A stretch of DNA of 64,000 nt from Micromonospora avicenniae (GTDB lineage Bacteria; Actinomycetota; Actinomycetes; Mycobacteriales; Micromonosporaceae): positions 62,001 to 126,000 of the forward strand of contig NZ_FTNF01000002.1 in NCBI RefSeq assembly GCF_900156065.1, given 5' to 3'. Positions 41,473 through 52,460 of this stretch are shown here, piece by piece (positions within the stretch are counted from its first letter, which is position 1; each line of letters starts with the position of its first letter). Both the position numbers and the translations under genes were made by a program. The notes beneath the pieces were generated by a model. That model saw nothing but the letters and a program-made list of their open reading frames with translations. It had not been told where the DNA came from and did not search any database.

Positions 41473-43143
41473 TCAGTCCTCGTCGTGGTGGTTGCCGTCC
41501 CAACGCCCACCGACCGGCGGGGTGTCCAGCCGTAGCGGGCCTTCGGCGTTGCCTGCGAAGTCGTTGTCCTGGACCCGGCAGCTGACGCAGCTTCCCCGCG
41601 AGGTGACCCAGATTCCGTACGTCTGGCCCTGCTCGTCGCGGCGGTCCCAGATCCGGTTGCCCCGCACGGTGGCCGAGTCGAAGGCCGCGTTCACGGTGAT
41701 ACCGGCCCGCACCGGCTCCGGATCCGGCAGCTCGTACCTGGTGCCCGGGGCGGGAACGGCCTCGTTCCAACCGGTGGTGGCGTCCGGACGCACCTCGGCG
41801 AGGCTGAGTTCCGTGTCGGTGTTCCTCGCAACCAAGGCCACCCGGGAACCGACCCGCACCACCTTGCCCCGATGGCCGTCGGCGGGCCAGCGCGCCGTCC
41901 GGTCCGTCACGGACCGGGGGCCGTACCGCACGGCTTCGCCGCCGCCGGTCGCGGCGGGAGCGCGTCGGCGGCCGTTGTTGCGGATCCGGTTGTTGACGAT
42001 GACGGCGTCCGCCATCGGACGGTCGATCCGGATCCCGTCGAGGCCGTTGTCCCAGATCTCGTTGCTGTCGATCACGACGTGCTCGGCCGGGCCCGGGTAG
42101 GCCGGCCCGAGGTCGTGCTCGTGGTGGCCGTGCGCCCCGTTGCCACTGATCCGGTTGCCCCGCACGGTGTACGGACCCGGCGTGTTGCCGATGCTCACGC
42201 CGTCGCCGACGTTGCGGTCGATGACGCAGTCGGTCAGCAGCCCGCCGCGGCCGGCGACGCCGGCGGTGCCGTTACCCGAGACGTCGAAGCCGGCCTCCAG
42301 GTTGCCGGTCAGCGTGCAGGCCGACACGATGAGGCCGTCCGCACCCCAGTCGGAGATGCCGAAGCGGTTGGCCTGGCTGTGGCAGCCGATGATGCGGAAC
42401 CCTCGCGGTGGCGTCCAGTAGTCCTTCTGCAGCTCGAGGAAGATGCCGTTGGTGCCGTTGCCGATCGTGGTGCAGTTGGCGATGGTGAGCCGCTCCACCG
42501 CCCCCCAGCCGCCGATGCCGACGCCGATCCCGGCACCACCTATCTCCTCGCCGCTGTCCAGCCGGCCACAGCCGACCACCACGCACCCCTCGATGAGGCT
42601 GTCCTGCAGGAAGTCGCAGCCGAGACCGGTCGCCGCGGTGTGGTGGATGTAGAGGTTGCGGAACACGCCCCGTACGACGTACTGGAGCCCGAGCCCCTTG
42701 GCGAGGTAGCTGTACTCGGCCATCGCCACGCCGGATCCGTCGATCTCGAAGTCGGCGAACGAGCAGTCGGCGATGTGCCGGTCCCGGTCGGCGCCGTGCT
42801 GCACAGTTGTCCAGTACGCGAGTGGCGTCGGATCGGCCCGGTTCCCCTCGTTGCTGAGCACGAAGCGGGTGGCCGCCGGGCCCGCCCCGATCAGTGACAC
42901 TCCGCTGCGCCAGACCGTGCCGGCGTCACGAATCGAGTAGATGCCCGGCGGGCAGTAGATGACCCGGGGACGGCCGTCGGAGGCGTACCCCGCGCCGAGG
43001 CGGTCGACGAGAGCGGAGAGCGCGGGCTGGTCGTTGGTCACCCCGTCGCCCTGCAAACCGCACTCGCGTGCGTCGCAGTACAAGGGGGCACCGGCGACCG
43101 GCGTGGGTCGCTGCGCGACGGTCGGCAAGCCGTGCTGCGACAC
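41473..43143 (-). CDS. Right-handed beta-helix repeat protein (pectate-lyase-3-like)
   Basis: 556 residues from a GTG at 43143. It starts with the CGLQGDGVTNDQPALSALVD pattern (the GDGxTDD-like motif of pectate_lyase_3 and phage tailspike proteins) at residue 28. Through residue 400 there are repeated rungs such as GNGTNGIFLE, GNLEAGFDVSGNG, DRNVGDGVSIG and DNGLDGIRID. This is a parallel beta-helix, usually a polysaccharide lyase, hydrolase or epimerase. No signal peptide is visible, so secretion is uncertain. Catalytic residues cannot be assigned. Confidence 0.8.
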   Translation of the reverse strand: MSQHGLPTVAQRPTPVAGAPLYCDARECGLQGDGVTNDQPALSALVDRLGAGYASDGRPRVIYCPPGIYSIRDAGTVWRSGVSLIGAGPAATRFVLSNEGNRADPTPLAYWTTVQHGADRDRHIADCSFADFEIDGSGVAMAEYSYLAKGLGLQYVVRGVFRNLYIHHTAATGLGCDFLQDSLIEGCVVVGCGRLDSGEEIGGAGIGVGIGGWGAVERLTIANCTTIGNGTNGIFLELQKDYWTPPRGFRIIGCHSQANRFGISDWGADGLIVSACTLTGNLEAGFDVSGNGTAGVAGRGGLLTDCVIDRNVGDGVSIGNTPGPYTVRGNRISGNGAHGHHEHDLGPAYPGPAEHVVIDSNEIWDNGLDGIRIDRPMADAVIVNNRIRNNGRRRAPAATGGGEAVRYGPRSVTDRTARWPADGHRGKVVRVGSRVALVARNTDTELSLAEVRPDATTGWNEAVPAPGTRYELPDPEPVRAGITVNAAFDSATVRGNRIWDRRDEQGQTYGIWVTSRGSCVSCRVQDNDFAGNAEGPLRLDTPPVGGRWDGNHHDED

Positions 43144-43297
43144 CCGGCGCTCCTTCCGCGGTCGGTCCCGTCAAGCGCCGCACGTATTCCCGCTCGCCTC
43201 GGCCGAAAACGCCCGCCCCCGCACACCACGCTCGAAGAGCCAGCCGGCCTCCGCGCAGCGCGAGGTCCGGCCCCAAAAGCACGGCTCGGCGGTACGG

Positions 43298-43678
43298 TCA
43301 GCCGTCGGACGACCGGTCGACAGCCAGCCGCAACACCTCCGGGGTACGGCCGACCAGCGCGCCCCCGTCGTCCAGGAGCAGGATCGGCCGCTGGATCAGT
43401 TCCGGGTGAGCCACCATCGCTTCGATCCACCGAGGCTCGCTCGCCTCGTCCTGGGGCCAGTCGGCCATGCCCAGCTCACGCGCTGCCGGTTCCTGGATCC
43501 GGCACACCTCCCAGGGCCGCGCCCCGAGCCGCTGCAACACCGTCGTGAGCTCTGCGGCGCTGGGCGGCTGTTCCAGGTACGCCCGCAGCCGGTAGGGCAC
43601 CTGGGCCTCGTCAAGCGTCGCCCGGGCCGTCGCGCACTTCGAGCACGCAGGGTTGTTCCAGATCTCCACGCCCGCCAT
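43298..43678 (-). CDS. arsC: ArsC-family reductase (glutaredoxin-like)
   Basis: 126 residues from MAGVEIWNNPACSKCATARA. The thioredoxin-like fold and the Cys in CSKC at the end of the first strand match glutaredoxin-type arsenate reductases and the related Spx/YffB proteins. The arsenate-binding Arg is plausibly in QRPILLLDDG. There is no arsenite pump or ArsR gene nearby, so it may not be a true arsenate reductase. The next gene (beta-helix) is downstream on the same strand. Confidence 0.8.
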   Translation of the reverse strand: MAGVEIWNNPACSKCATARATLDEAQVPYRLRAYLEQPPSAAELTTVLQRLGARPWEVCRIQEPAARELGMADWPQDEASEPRWIEAMVAHPELIQRPILLLDDGGALVGRTPEVLRLAVDRSSDG

Positions 43679-43984
43679 CGTGCCAGGGAGCACGATCCGG
43701 CGATGTCCGGCCGTGTGCCGACGCGATCAGCCTCATTCGGAAGAAATGTCCGGGTCGGCGAGCCGGAGGCGCGTCGAATGTCCGGTATCGGGGTGTGCAT
43801 CCGTGTCCAGGGCCACCCTCGCCGCGGAATCATGCCGGGAGCCGGGTCGTTGAACGTGGGGCCGAGCGGGGCCTCGGAAACCAGCCCCGGCCAGCCCGCC
43901 GGCGGAACATCAATCGCACGCCGGCACGGCGAGCGATGGATCGCCGCACGTCGCGGGAGCCCGCCGGAATCACCAGCCCGCCCG

Positions 43985-44067
43985 CACCGTTACATCTCGC
44001 AGTCCCGCGACCACCATCCCGGGAATCGGGCCCCTGGCGGAATGCCGAACCGGGCCCCACCGTTACA
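43985..44067 (+). promoter_or_regulatory. Direct repeats of CACCGTTACA upstream of the C39 peptidase gene
   Basis: CACCGTTACA occurs at 43985-43994 and 44058-44067, 73 bp apart, or about seven helical turns. GTTAC-containing repeats of this kind are bound by regulators such as MtrA in actinobacteria, and cell-wall genes are among MtrA targets. That link is inference. The rest of the 491-bp gap 43679-44169 shows no gene or riboswitch I recognise. Confidence 0.35.
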
Positions 44068-44169
44068 CCCCGGACCGACCGCGCAGGTCACGCCGCCGGG
44101 CACTCCTTTTCGATTTCACTCGTGTGGCCCCATGCCGCACGTGCGCCCCCGAACAGAGAGGCACACATC

Positions 44170-44832
44170 ATGCGTACCGATCTGATCCGCAAGACCGTCC
44201 TGACCGCAGCTGGTATCGCCGCCGCAGGCGGCGGCATCGCCGGCCCGGCCATCGCGGCCAACGCCGCCCCGGCCGAGAAGCCGAACACCACGGCCTCGCA
44301 GCAGAGCGACCGCAAGGGCCACAGCGAGCACGAGCTCACCATGCGTTACCAGGCGCAGCCGAACTTCTTCTACTGCGGCCCGGCCGCCGCCCGCAACGCC
44401 CTCTCCGTCCAGGGCAAGGACATCAGCATCGACGCCATGGCCCAGGAGATGGGCACCAACGTGCACGGCACCAACTCCATCTTCGACATCACGCCGGTGC
44501 TGAACAAGGAGACCGGCAAGAACGCGTACCACAGCGTCGAGATGTCCAGCCCCACCGCCGACGACAAGCAGACCAACCAGCTCCAGGCTGACATCGTCCG
44601 CACCGTCGACGACGGCCGCGCCGTGGTCGCCAACATCTTCGGCACGGCCACCGACACCGATGGCAACGTCCACTCCTACGAGGGCGGCCACTACATCAGC
44701 GTCATCGGCTACCGCGACGGTGGCAAGACCGTCACCATCGCCGACAGCGCCGACCCGAACATGGCCTCCTACCGGATGAGCGTCGACCACCTCGCCGACT
44801 GGATCGCCACCCGCGGTTACGCCACCAGCTGA
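44170..44832 (+). CDS. Secreted C39-type cysteine peptidase-like protein
   Basis: 220 residues from an ATG behind AGAGAGG. A signal peptide covers residues 1-33 (IRKTVLTAAGIAAAGGGIAG, Ala-x-Ala ending). The mature part has Cys69 in NFFYCGPAAARNAL, His in GGHYISVIGYRD and Asp in IADSADPN, in the order of papain-like C39 peptidases. It is exported and may process peptides or cell-wall bridges. There is no ABC transporter beside it, so it is not a bacteriocin exporter. It converges on the DedA gene and ends at a shared terminator. Confidence 0.88.
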   Translation: MRTDLIRKTVLTAAGIAAAGGGIAGPAIAANAAPAEKPNTTASQQSDRKGHSEHELTMRYQAQPNFFYCGPAAARNALSVQGKDISIDAMAQEMGTNVHGTNSIFDITPVLNKETGKNAYHSVEMSSPTADDKQTNQLQADIVRTVDDGRAVVANIFGTATDTDGNVHSYEGGHYISVIGYRDGGKTVTIADSADPNMASYRMSVDHLADWIATRGYATS

Positions 44833-44855
44833 CCGGAGTAATCGGCACTACCGAC

Positions 44856-44891
44856 CGAGGGCCGGCCCCCACAGGGGGGGGCCGGCCCTCG
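44856..44891. terminator. Bidirectional terminator between convergent genes
   Basis: CGAGGGCCGGCCCCC (44856-44870) pairs exactly with GGGGGCCGGCCCTCG (44877-44891). It serves the peptidase and DedA genes. Confidence 0.85.
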
Positions 44892-44897
44892 TGCGTG

Positions 44898-45536
44898 TCA
44901 CGGAGTTCCGCTGGAGACCTTCTCGTCGTGCTCCGGCGTGCGGTGGGCCCGTCGCCGTAGCCACCAGGTGCTGCCGACCCCGGCCAGCAGTGCCAGGGCG
45001 AGCCCGGCCCAGGAGAAGTTCTTCAGCCAGTGCTCGGCGACCCGGCCGAGGTGGAAGAGCAGGTACGTGGTGGCGAAGGCCCAGACCAGGCCGCCTGTCG
45101 CGTTCGCGAGCAGGAACCGGCGGTACGGCACGTGCAGCGCGCCGGCCAACGGTCCGGCGAGGATGCGCAGCAGCGCGATGAACCGGCCGAAGAACACCGC
45201 CCACACGCCGTGCCGGGCGAAGGTCTGCTCGGCACGGGCGAGGTGGTCCGGGCCCAGGTGTCGGGGAAAGCGCCGGCCGAGCCGGACGAGCAGTGGTCTG
45301 CCACCCCGGCGGCCCACCGTGTAGCCGAGCGAGTCACCGATGATCGCGCCGAGCGCCGCGGCCACCGCCACCCATTCCGGCTCGACGACCCCGGTCGCGG
45401 CGAGCAGCGCCGCGCTGAGCAGGGTGATCTCGCCGGGCAGCGGTATGCCCATGCTCTCCACCCCGATGATCCCGGCCACGGTCAGGTAGATCACCAGCGG
45501 CGGCAGCGCCCCGAGCCACTGTTGTACGTCCAGCAC
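44898..45536 (-). CDS. DedA family membrane protein
   Basis: 212 residues from a GTG at 45536 behind GGGAGGG; a longer frame upstream lacks support. The family signature is GIPLPGEITLLSAALLAATG near residue 30, then GDSLGYTVGRRGG and FFGRFIALLRILAGPLAG with its key Arg residues. DedA proteins are half-hairpin membrane transporters that recycle lipid carriers such as undecaprenyl phosphate. It has four or five membrane segments and ends in a basic tail. Confidence 0.9.
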   Translation of the reverse strand: MLDVQQWLGALPPLVIYLTVAGIIGVESMGIPLPGEITLLSAALLAATGVVEPEWVAVAAALGAIIGDSLGYTVGRRGGRPLLVRLGRRFPRHLGPDHLARAEQTFARHGVWAVFFGRFIALLRILAGPLAGALHVPYRRFLLANATGGLVWAFATTYLLFHLGRVAEHWLKNFSWAGLALALLAGVGSTWWLRRRAHRTPEHDEKVSSGTP

Positions 45537-45709
45537 GCCACCCTCCCCGCTTCGGCGCTCGAACGCTACCTGCGCCCGGTGACGACCGGCGAGGCGCATC
45601 GGGGCGTTTCCCGTCACGCCGCGGGCCGCTCACCCGCCCGTCACGCCGGGGCCGCTTACCGGACACCGTCGGCCCCGGCCACCTCCGCCGAGGCGCCGAG
45701 GCCTGCCGG

Positions 45710-46066
45710 TCAGGCCACCGGCGCGACGAACTCCAGCCGGTTGCCGTGCACGTCCTCGGTATGGAACCGGCGCATCCCGGGGAGCTCGTCGTCACCCCAG
45801 ATGACCGGGGCACCGGCCGCGGCGAGCCGGGCGGCCAGGGTGTCCAGGTCCGGGCGGAGCAGGGCGGGGTGGGCCTTGCGGGCGGGCCGGAAGTCATCCT
45901 CGACGCCGAGGTGCAGTTCGGCCCCGTACCCGGTGAACCAGCAGCCACCGCGTGCCGCGAGCACCGGTGGCTTGGCCTTCTCCGTCATGCCGAGCAGGCC
46001 GACGTAGTACGCGCGGGAGGCCTCCTCAGAGCCGCGCGGGCAGGCGAGTTGGACGTGGTGGATCAT
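45710..46066 (-). CDS. VOC/glyoxalase-like protein
   Basis: 118 residues from an ATG at 46066 right after GAGGAGGTG. It starts IHHVQLACPRGSEEASRAYY and ends FHTEDVHGNRLEFVAPV, with the usual His and Glu metal ligands of the vicinal oxygen chelate fold. It may be a lyase, a dioxygenase-like enzyme or a resistance-type binding protein; the substrate is unknown. It is divergent from acnA. Confidence 0.85.
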   Translation of the reverse strand: MIHHVQLACPRGSEEASRAYYVGLLGMTEKAKPPVLAARGGCWFTGYGAELHLGVEDDFRPARKAHPALLRPDLDTLAARLAAAGAPVIWGDDELPGMRRFHTEDVHGNRLEFVAPVA

Positions 46067-46235
46067 GAAGGCACCTCCTCGTATCGGACCATGGCACGAG
46101 GTTGCGTTAATAGCAAGACGGACGTACGGTTTTGTTTGCATGCGGTAAGCGGGTAAGTGTCGCCTAACCTCGGCGGCCCCCCTACCGGTGCGACAGACTG
46201 CTCAGGACACGGTCGCTGGTGTGAAGGAGTACGAC
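46067..46235. promoter_or_regulatory. Divergent promoter region of the VOC gene and acnA
   Basis: The 169-bp region contains an unusually A/T-rich stretch at 46100-46140, with TTGC-GTTAATA-GCAA (46102-46116) and TAACCT at 46166-46171 as a possible -10 for acnA. It is a likely regulator site, but the arms are only 4 bp. Confidence 0.3.
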
Positions 46236-49073
<2,838 letters not shown>

Positions 49074-49084
49074 CGCACCACGCA

Positions 49085-49123
49085 CGAGGGCCCCTTCCCG
49101 CAGCTCGCGGGAGGGGGCCCTCG
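49085..49123 (+). terminator. Strong terminator after acnA
   Basis: CGAGGGCCCCTTCCCGC pairs with GCGGGAGGGGGCCCTCG around AGCTC, 11 bp past the acnA stop. Confidence 0.85.
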
Positions 49124-49223
49124 CCGTTGTGGGGCACGCGGGACGGGACCGTGGGCACCGGCGGGTGGACGCGCCGGCGTCCGGTGCCGGGCGGCCACCG
49201 GCCGCAGGCGCGCCCCCGTCCGG

Positions 49224-49826
49224 TCAGTCGGACGTGCGGCGCGCGTCGCGGGTCTTCATGGCGTGCTCCAGCAGGGTGATGAGCACCTCCTTGCTGGATT
49301 CCCGCCTGCGCGCGTCGCAGAGGAGCACCGGCACATCCGGGTCCAGGTTCAGCGCCGCCTGCACCTCGTCCAGCCGGTACTGCTTGGCCCCCTCGAAGCA
49401 GTTGACCGCCACCACGAACGGCGTCCCCCGCCCCTCGAAGTAGTCGATCGAGGGGAAGCAGTCGGCCAGCCGGCGAGTGTCGGCGAGCACCACCGCACCG
49501 ATCGCGCCGAGCGCCAGTTCGTCCCAGACGAACCAGAACCGGTCCTGCCCCGGCGTACCGAAGAGGTAGAGCACGAGGTCGTCGCTGATCGTGATCCGGC
49601 CGAAGTCCATCGCGACGGTGGTGGTGCTCTTGCTTTCCACACCGGACAGATCGTCGATGCCGACCCCGGACTCGGTCAGCACCTCCTCGGTACGCAACGG
49701 GCGTGTCTCGCTGACCGCGCCGACCATGGTGGTCTTACCCACCCCGAAACCGCCCGCGACCAGAATCTTGATCGCGGTGGGCAGTGGGGTAGCTCCCGCC
49801 GGCCGCTCAGAGGGCCCGTAGTCCAT
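49224..49826 (-). CDS. cvnD: Conservon small GTP-binding protein (CvnD), copy 1
   Basis: 200 residues from an ATG at 49826 inside the cvnC gene (20-bp overlap). The P-loop is GGFGVGKTTMVG near residue 25, the switch region TTTVAMDFGRI, then LFGTPGQDRFWF (G3) and VVAVNCFEG in the place of NKxD. These are Ras-like G proteins found only with roadblock and DUF742 partners. The protein works in conservon signalling at the membrane. It is about 80% like the second copy at 52461-53078 by eye. It is last in its operon. Confidence 0.92.
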   Translation of the reverse strand: MDYGPSERPAGATPLPTAIKILVAGGFGVGKTTMVGAVSETRPLRTEEVLTESGVGIDDLSGVESKSTTTVAMDFGRITISDDLVLYLFGTPGQDRFWFVWDELALGAIGAVVLADTRRLADCFPSIDYFEGRGTPFVVAVNCFEGAKQYRLDEVQAALNLDPDVPVLLCDARRRESSKEVLITLLEHAMKTRDARRTSD

Positions 49827-50193
49827 TGATAACCGCCTCGAAAACACTGTTGTCGGGAAGCCCGGCCGAGGTGCGCGGCTCGCGAACCTGGACCAGGTTG
49901 CGGGCCACCAGATCACCCAGCAGGACCCGGATGGTGCCCACCGGGAGGTCCAGGTGGGCGGCGATCTCGGCGACGGACTGCATGCGCTGGCAGAGCCCAA
50001 CGATCGCCACGTGCTCCGGCCCCAGGCCGATTTCCGCGCTCACGTCGGCGCGGGTCGCCGTGACCAACGAGATCAGGTCGAACGTGCCGGTGACCGGGCG
50101 GGCCCGGCCGCGCGTGACCGCGTACGGACGCACGACCGGCCCGGCATGGTCGTCCACCCACTGATGCTCTGCGGACTCCCCCTGCACCGTCAT
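49807..50193 (-). CDS. cvnC: Conservon DUF742 protein (CvnC), copy 1
   Basis: 128 residues. DUF742 has a winged-helix shape: VVRPYAVTRGRARPVTG near the start, IVGLCQRMQSVAEIAAHLDL and GTIRVLLGDLVARNLVQV as the helix-turn-helix, then GLPDNSVFEAVINGLRAL at the end. CvnC is thought to link roadblock protein and G protein. The gene overlaps cvnD by 20 bp and follows cvnB by 5 bp. Confidence 0.92.
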   Translation of the reverse strand: MTVQGESAEHQWVDDHAGPVVRPYAVTRGRARPVTGTFDLISLVTATRADVSAEIGLGPEHVAIVGLCQRMQSVAEIAAHLDLPVGTIRVLLGDLVARNLVQVREPRTSAGLPDNSVFEAVINGLRAL

Positions 50194-50198
50194 CGCGG

Positions 50199-50621
50199 CT
50201 ACTTCTCGCCGGTCGGCGGTTCGGCGGGCCGGGTCGGCGAGGCCACGTGCTTGCCGACCCGGGTGACGAGCATCGCCATCTCGTAGGCGATCAGCCCGAC
50301 GTCGGCGTCCTCACTGGCCAGAACCGCGAGACAGGCGTTTCGCCCGGCGGCTGTGACGAAGAGGAACGAGGACTGCATCTCGATGATGGTCTGCTGCACC
50401 TGGCCACCACCGAACCGCTTCCCCGCACCCCGGGCGAGGCTCTGGATCCCGGCCGCCATCGCGGCCAGGTGCTCACCGTCGTCCCGGCTGAGACCCTGCG
50501 AGGAGGCCATCAACAGGCCGTCCGTCGAGAGCGCGACCGCGTGCTCGGCCTGCTTCACCCGGCCGACCAGGTCATCCAGCAACCACGTCAGGTCGGCACC
50601 CGATGCCGTCTTCTGGGCCAC
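50199..50621 (-). CDS. cvnB: Conservon roadblock/LC7 protein (CvnB), copy 1
   Basis: 140 residues from a GTG at 50621. The roadblock/LC7 fold is seen in LTWLLDDLVGRVKQAEHAV, STDGLLMASSQGLSRDDG and TIIEMQSSFLFVTAAG. Such proteins act as GTPase partners or activators. The normal upstream gene, the kinase cvnA, is replaced by the mosaic ORF at 50713-51552. It is 91 bp from that ORF, a wider gap than in the intact copy. Confidence 0.92.
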   Translation of the reverse strand: MAQKTASGADLTWLLDDLVGRVKQAEHAVALSTDGLLMASSQGLSRDDGEHLAAMAAGIQSLARGAGKRFGGGQVQQTIIEMQSSFLFVTAAGRNACLAVLASEDADVGLIAYEMAMLVTRVGKHVASPTRPAEPPTGEK

Positions 50622-50712
50622 TCGTCGTCCTCTTCTCCCACGGCTGATGTAGCCGTCTTCGTCTGGTGCTGACCGCTCCGTCGCGGGCGGACTTCCGCGC
50701 CGCCGGCACTGG

Positions 50713-51552
50713 TCAGGTCGCTTGCTGCTCGTCGGCCTCCGGGCCCGGCCCGGCTTCCGGCGCGTCATCGTCGCCCAGCAGGCGCGCCGCCTCCGTCCGG
50801 CCCCGGCGGGTCCCCTTCTGGTACGAGCTCATCATCCGGCGCACCTGCTCGGGCTGCCGCACCATCTCCTCGTCCTCGTCAGCGCCGGTCGCCGCGGGAT
50901 CGTCACGCAGTTCGGGCCGATGCGCCCCGGTCTCCTGCGTGATCTGACGGTCGTCCAGACCGCCGAGCGCGTCGAACACGTCGAAGATCGAGTCGATCAC
51001 CCCGACGTACGCGTTCATCGTGCGGGTCTGCTCGACTTCGATGTCGACGGTCCGGCCGTCCCGTGACGGCTTGTCGAGTTCGTCGACCGACTCCCGGATG
51101 GCCTCGGCCATCCCGTCCAGCAGCGCCTCGATCCGTTTGGCGGTGAACATCGGCTGGAGCATCTTCCGGCTGGCCGACCCGATCTGTCCCTCGCCGAATA
51201 GCCGTTCCACGGGCCGCCAGGACAAGCCGTCGTCGGCCCGCTCGTAGCTCTCCGACCGCTCGCACGGCACGTGCCGCACGTGCCGGGGATGCGTCACCAG
51301 GTACGGCCGGAAAGAGCCCAGGTTGATGCGGACCAGTTCCCCGCCGGTCCGGTCACCGACGGCTATCAGCGCACGGGCCGGGTCTCGGAGCAGGCTCGGC
51401 ACCATCTGGTGCGGCAGGACGGTGTGCGCTGGTCGGACGCGGGACTGCCCGCTATCTGCCGATTGCACCTGGCCCGCCCCCCCTCTTTGCAACTGTCCGT
51501 CGTGGAACGACTCTGTGGTCAGAACCCAGCGAGCATGCCATTGCACCGTCAA
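50713..51552 (-). pseudogene. In-frame mosaic of cytochrome P450 and CvnA fragments
   Basis: A 279-residue open frame in three parts. Residues about 50-178 match the N-terminal third of the P450 at 58986-60368 (shared features FRPYLVTHP, LFGEGQIGSASRKMLQPMF, ESVDELD). Residues about 181-207 (AYVGVIDSIFDVFDALGGLD) match residues near 150 of the intact CvnA (AYTQVVDSMFQLYDVVGGLD). Residues 211-279 match the CvnA tail (RRMMSSYQKGTRRGR versus RMMMSSYQKGTQRGR). The heme Cys, the kinase core and most of the sensor domain are missing. Both junctions, near 51015 and 50928, keep the frame. The start is uncertain; MVPSLLRDP at 51405 is possible. It is probably a deletion product. Confidence 0.8.
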
Positions 51553-51759
51553 ACTTCGCTAAGCTTGACCTTCAACCTCCGAGGTTACTGTCGCGACCCC
51601 GGGCGGACAGAAACAGCCCTTGATCGATGATCTTCTCATCTAGGGAAGAACACCAATAACCGGAGGGCTGTTCTGGTGATCAATGTGCATAACCGTGGTC
51701 CGGCTGATGCCGTCGGGAGTTGGCAGGGTTCCGGTTGGAGTTCCAGCCATCGTCAGCGG

Positions 51760-52182
51760 GCGTCCGGACATCAATTGGGTGCGCACCTGCCTCGCGGCGA
51801 TGCCGTTGCCGCGGCGGCTGATGGACGCGTGGTATTGGCGGTGGGCATCACCTGCTGGTTGCGGCTGGGATGCGCATACCTCGCCGCAGTGGATCATGTG
51901 TCACACCTGCGGTCGCGGCAAGGATCAGACCATCATGATCCCGGGCTGGCCGTTTCGATGGTCGTGGCCTGAGAACCGGGGCCGAAGTTCATGACCACGC
52001 CCTTGGACACGGTGCGGCTGGCGCCTGGTGATGACGCGGTCGGGGTAACCGCTGAGCAGTTGCGGGACATCGTGGGGCGCCTGATCGCGGCCGGGCCGTG
52101 GCGCGACGGTGACCTGGGAATCCTGATCGTGGCCGACGCCCGCCTCGACGCGTCCCGGATGGCGTTCCTCCTGCGCACTCAA
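51760..52182 (+). pseudogene. Frameshifted remnant of an IS701-family transposase
   Basis: Three pieces of one transposase are found in two frames. First AADGRVVLAVGITCWLR (51820 region). Then, in the next frame, CHTCGRGKDQTIMIPGWPF (about 51899-51955). Then, back in the first frame, TAEQLRDIVGRLIAAG and ILIVADARLDASRMAFLL (51990-52170). These stretches are typical of IS701-type DDE transposases, in which the second Asp lies in the ADA part. Both ends of the gene are missing. A 9-bp inverted repeat (AACAGCCCT at 51612, AGGGCTGTT at 51664) just to the left may be an old IS end. Confidence 0.75.
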
Positions 52183-52409
52183 TCGGCCATCGCTTCGGAA
52201 GCCTTTTCCAACTCCGCGAGGCCTGCCTTCAAGGCGATTCCGGTCGCACGGAGGCTCGCGAACTCGTCAGGCTGCCGGAGCAGAACGTCGCCTGGGAGCG
52301 TCTGCCCAATCGCACGCAGCCGTCGAGCCATCACGAACGGGTCAGCGGGCAGCATGAAACCAATCGTGGCCAAAGTCGGCCAGACTGGCTCTCTGGGGGC
52401 GGGACACAT
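52179..52409 (-). CDS. Short ORF of unknown nature between the conservons
   Basis: A 76-codon frame with a helical, charged C-terminus (MARRLRAIGQTLPGDVLLRQ and ALKAGLAELEKASEAMAD). I do not recognise it. It lies in the debris zone between the two conservons and may be a fragment of a lost gene or part of the IS region. It starts 51 bp past the stop of the downstream cvnD on the same strand. Confidence 0.25.
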   Translation of the reverse strand: MCPAPREPVWPTLATIGFMLPADPFVMARRLRAIGQTLPGDVLLRQPDEFASLRATGIALKAGLAELEKASEAMAD

Positions 52410-52460
52410 CTCGGACGCCTGACCTTGTCGGCCCGCTTGCTGCTCAGCACGCCCCGAACG

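Noticed and set aside
43679-44169. c-di-AMP (ydaO) riboswitch upstream of the secreted C39 peptidase gene
   Set aside because: Such riboswitches often precede wall-hydrolase genes in actinobacteria, but I could not find the conserved core sequence or its pairing here.
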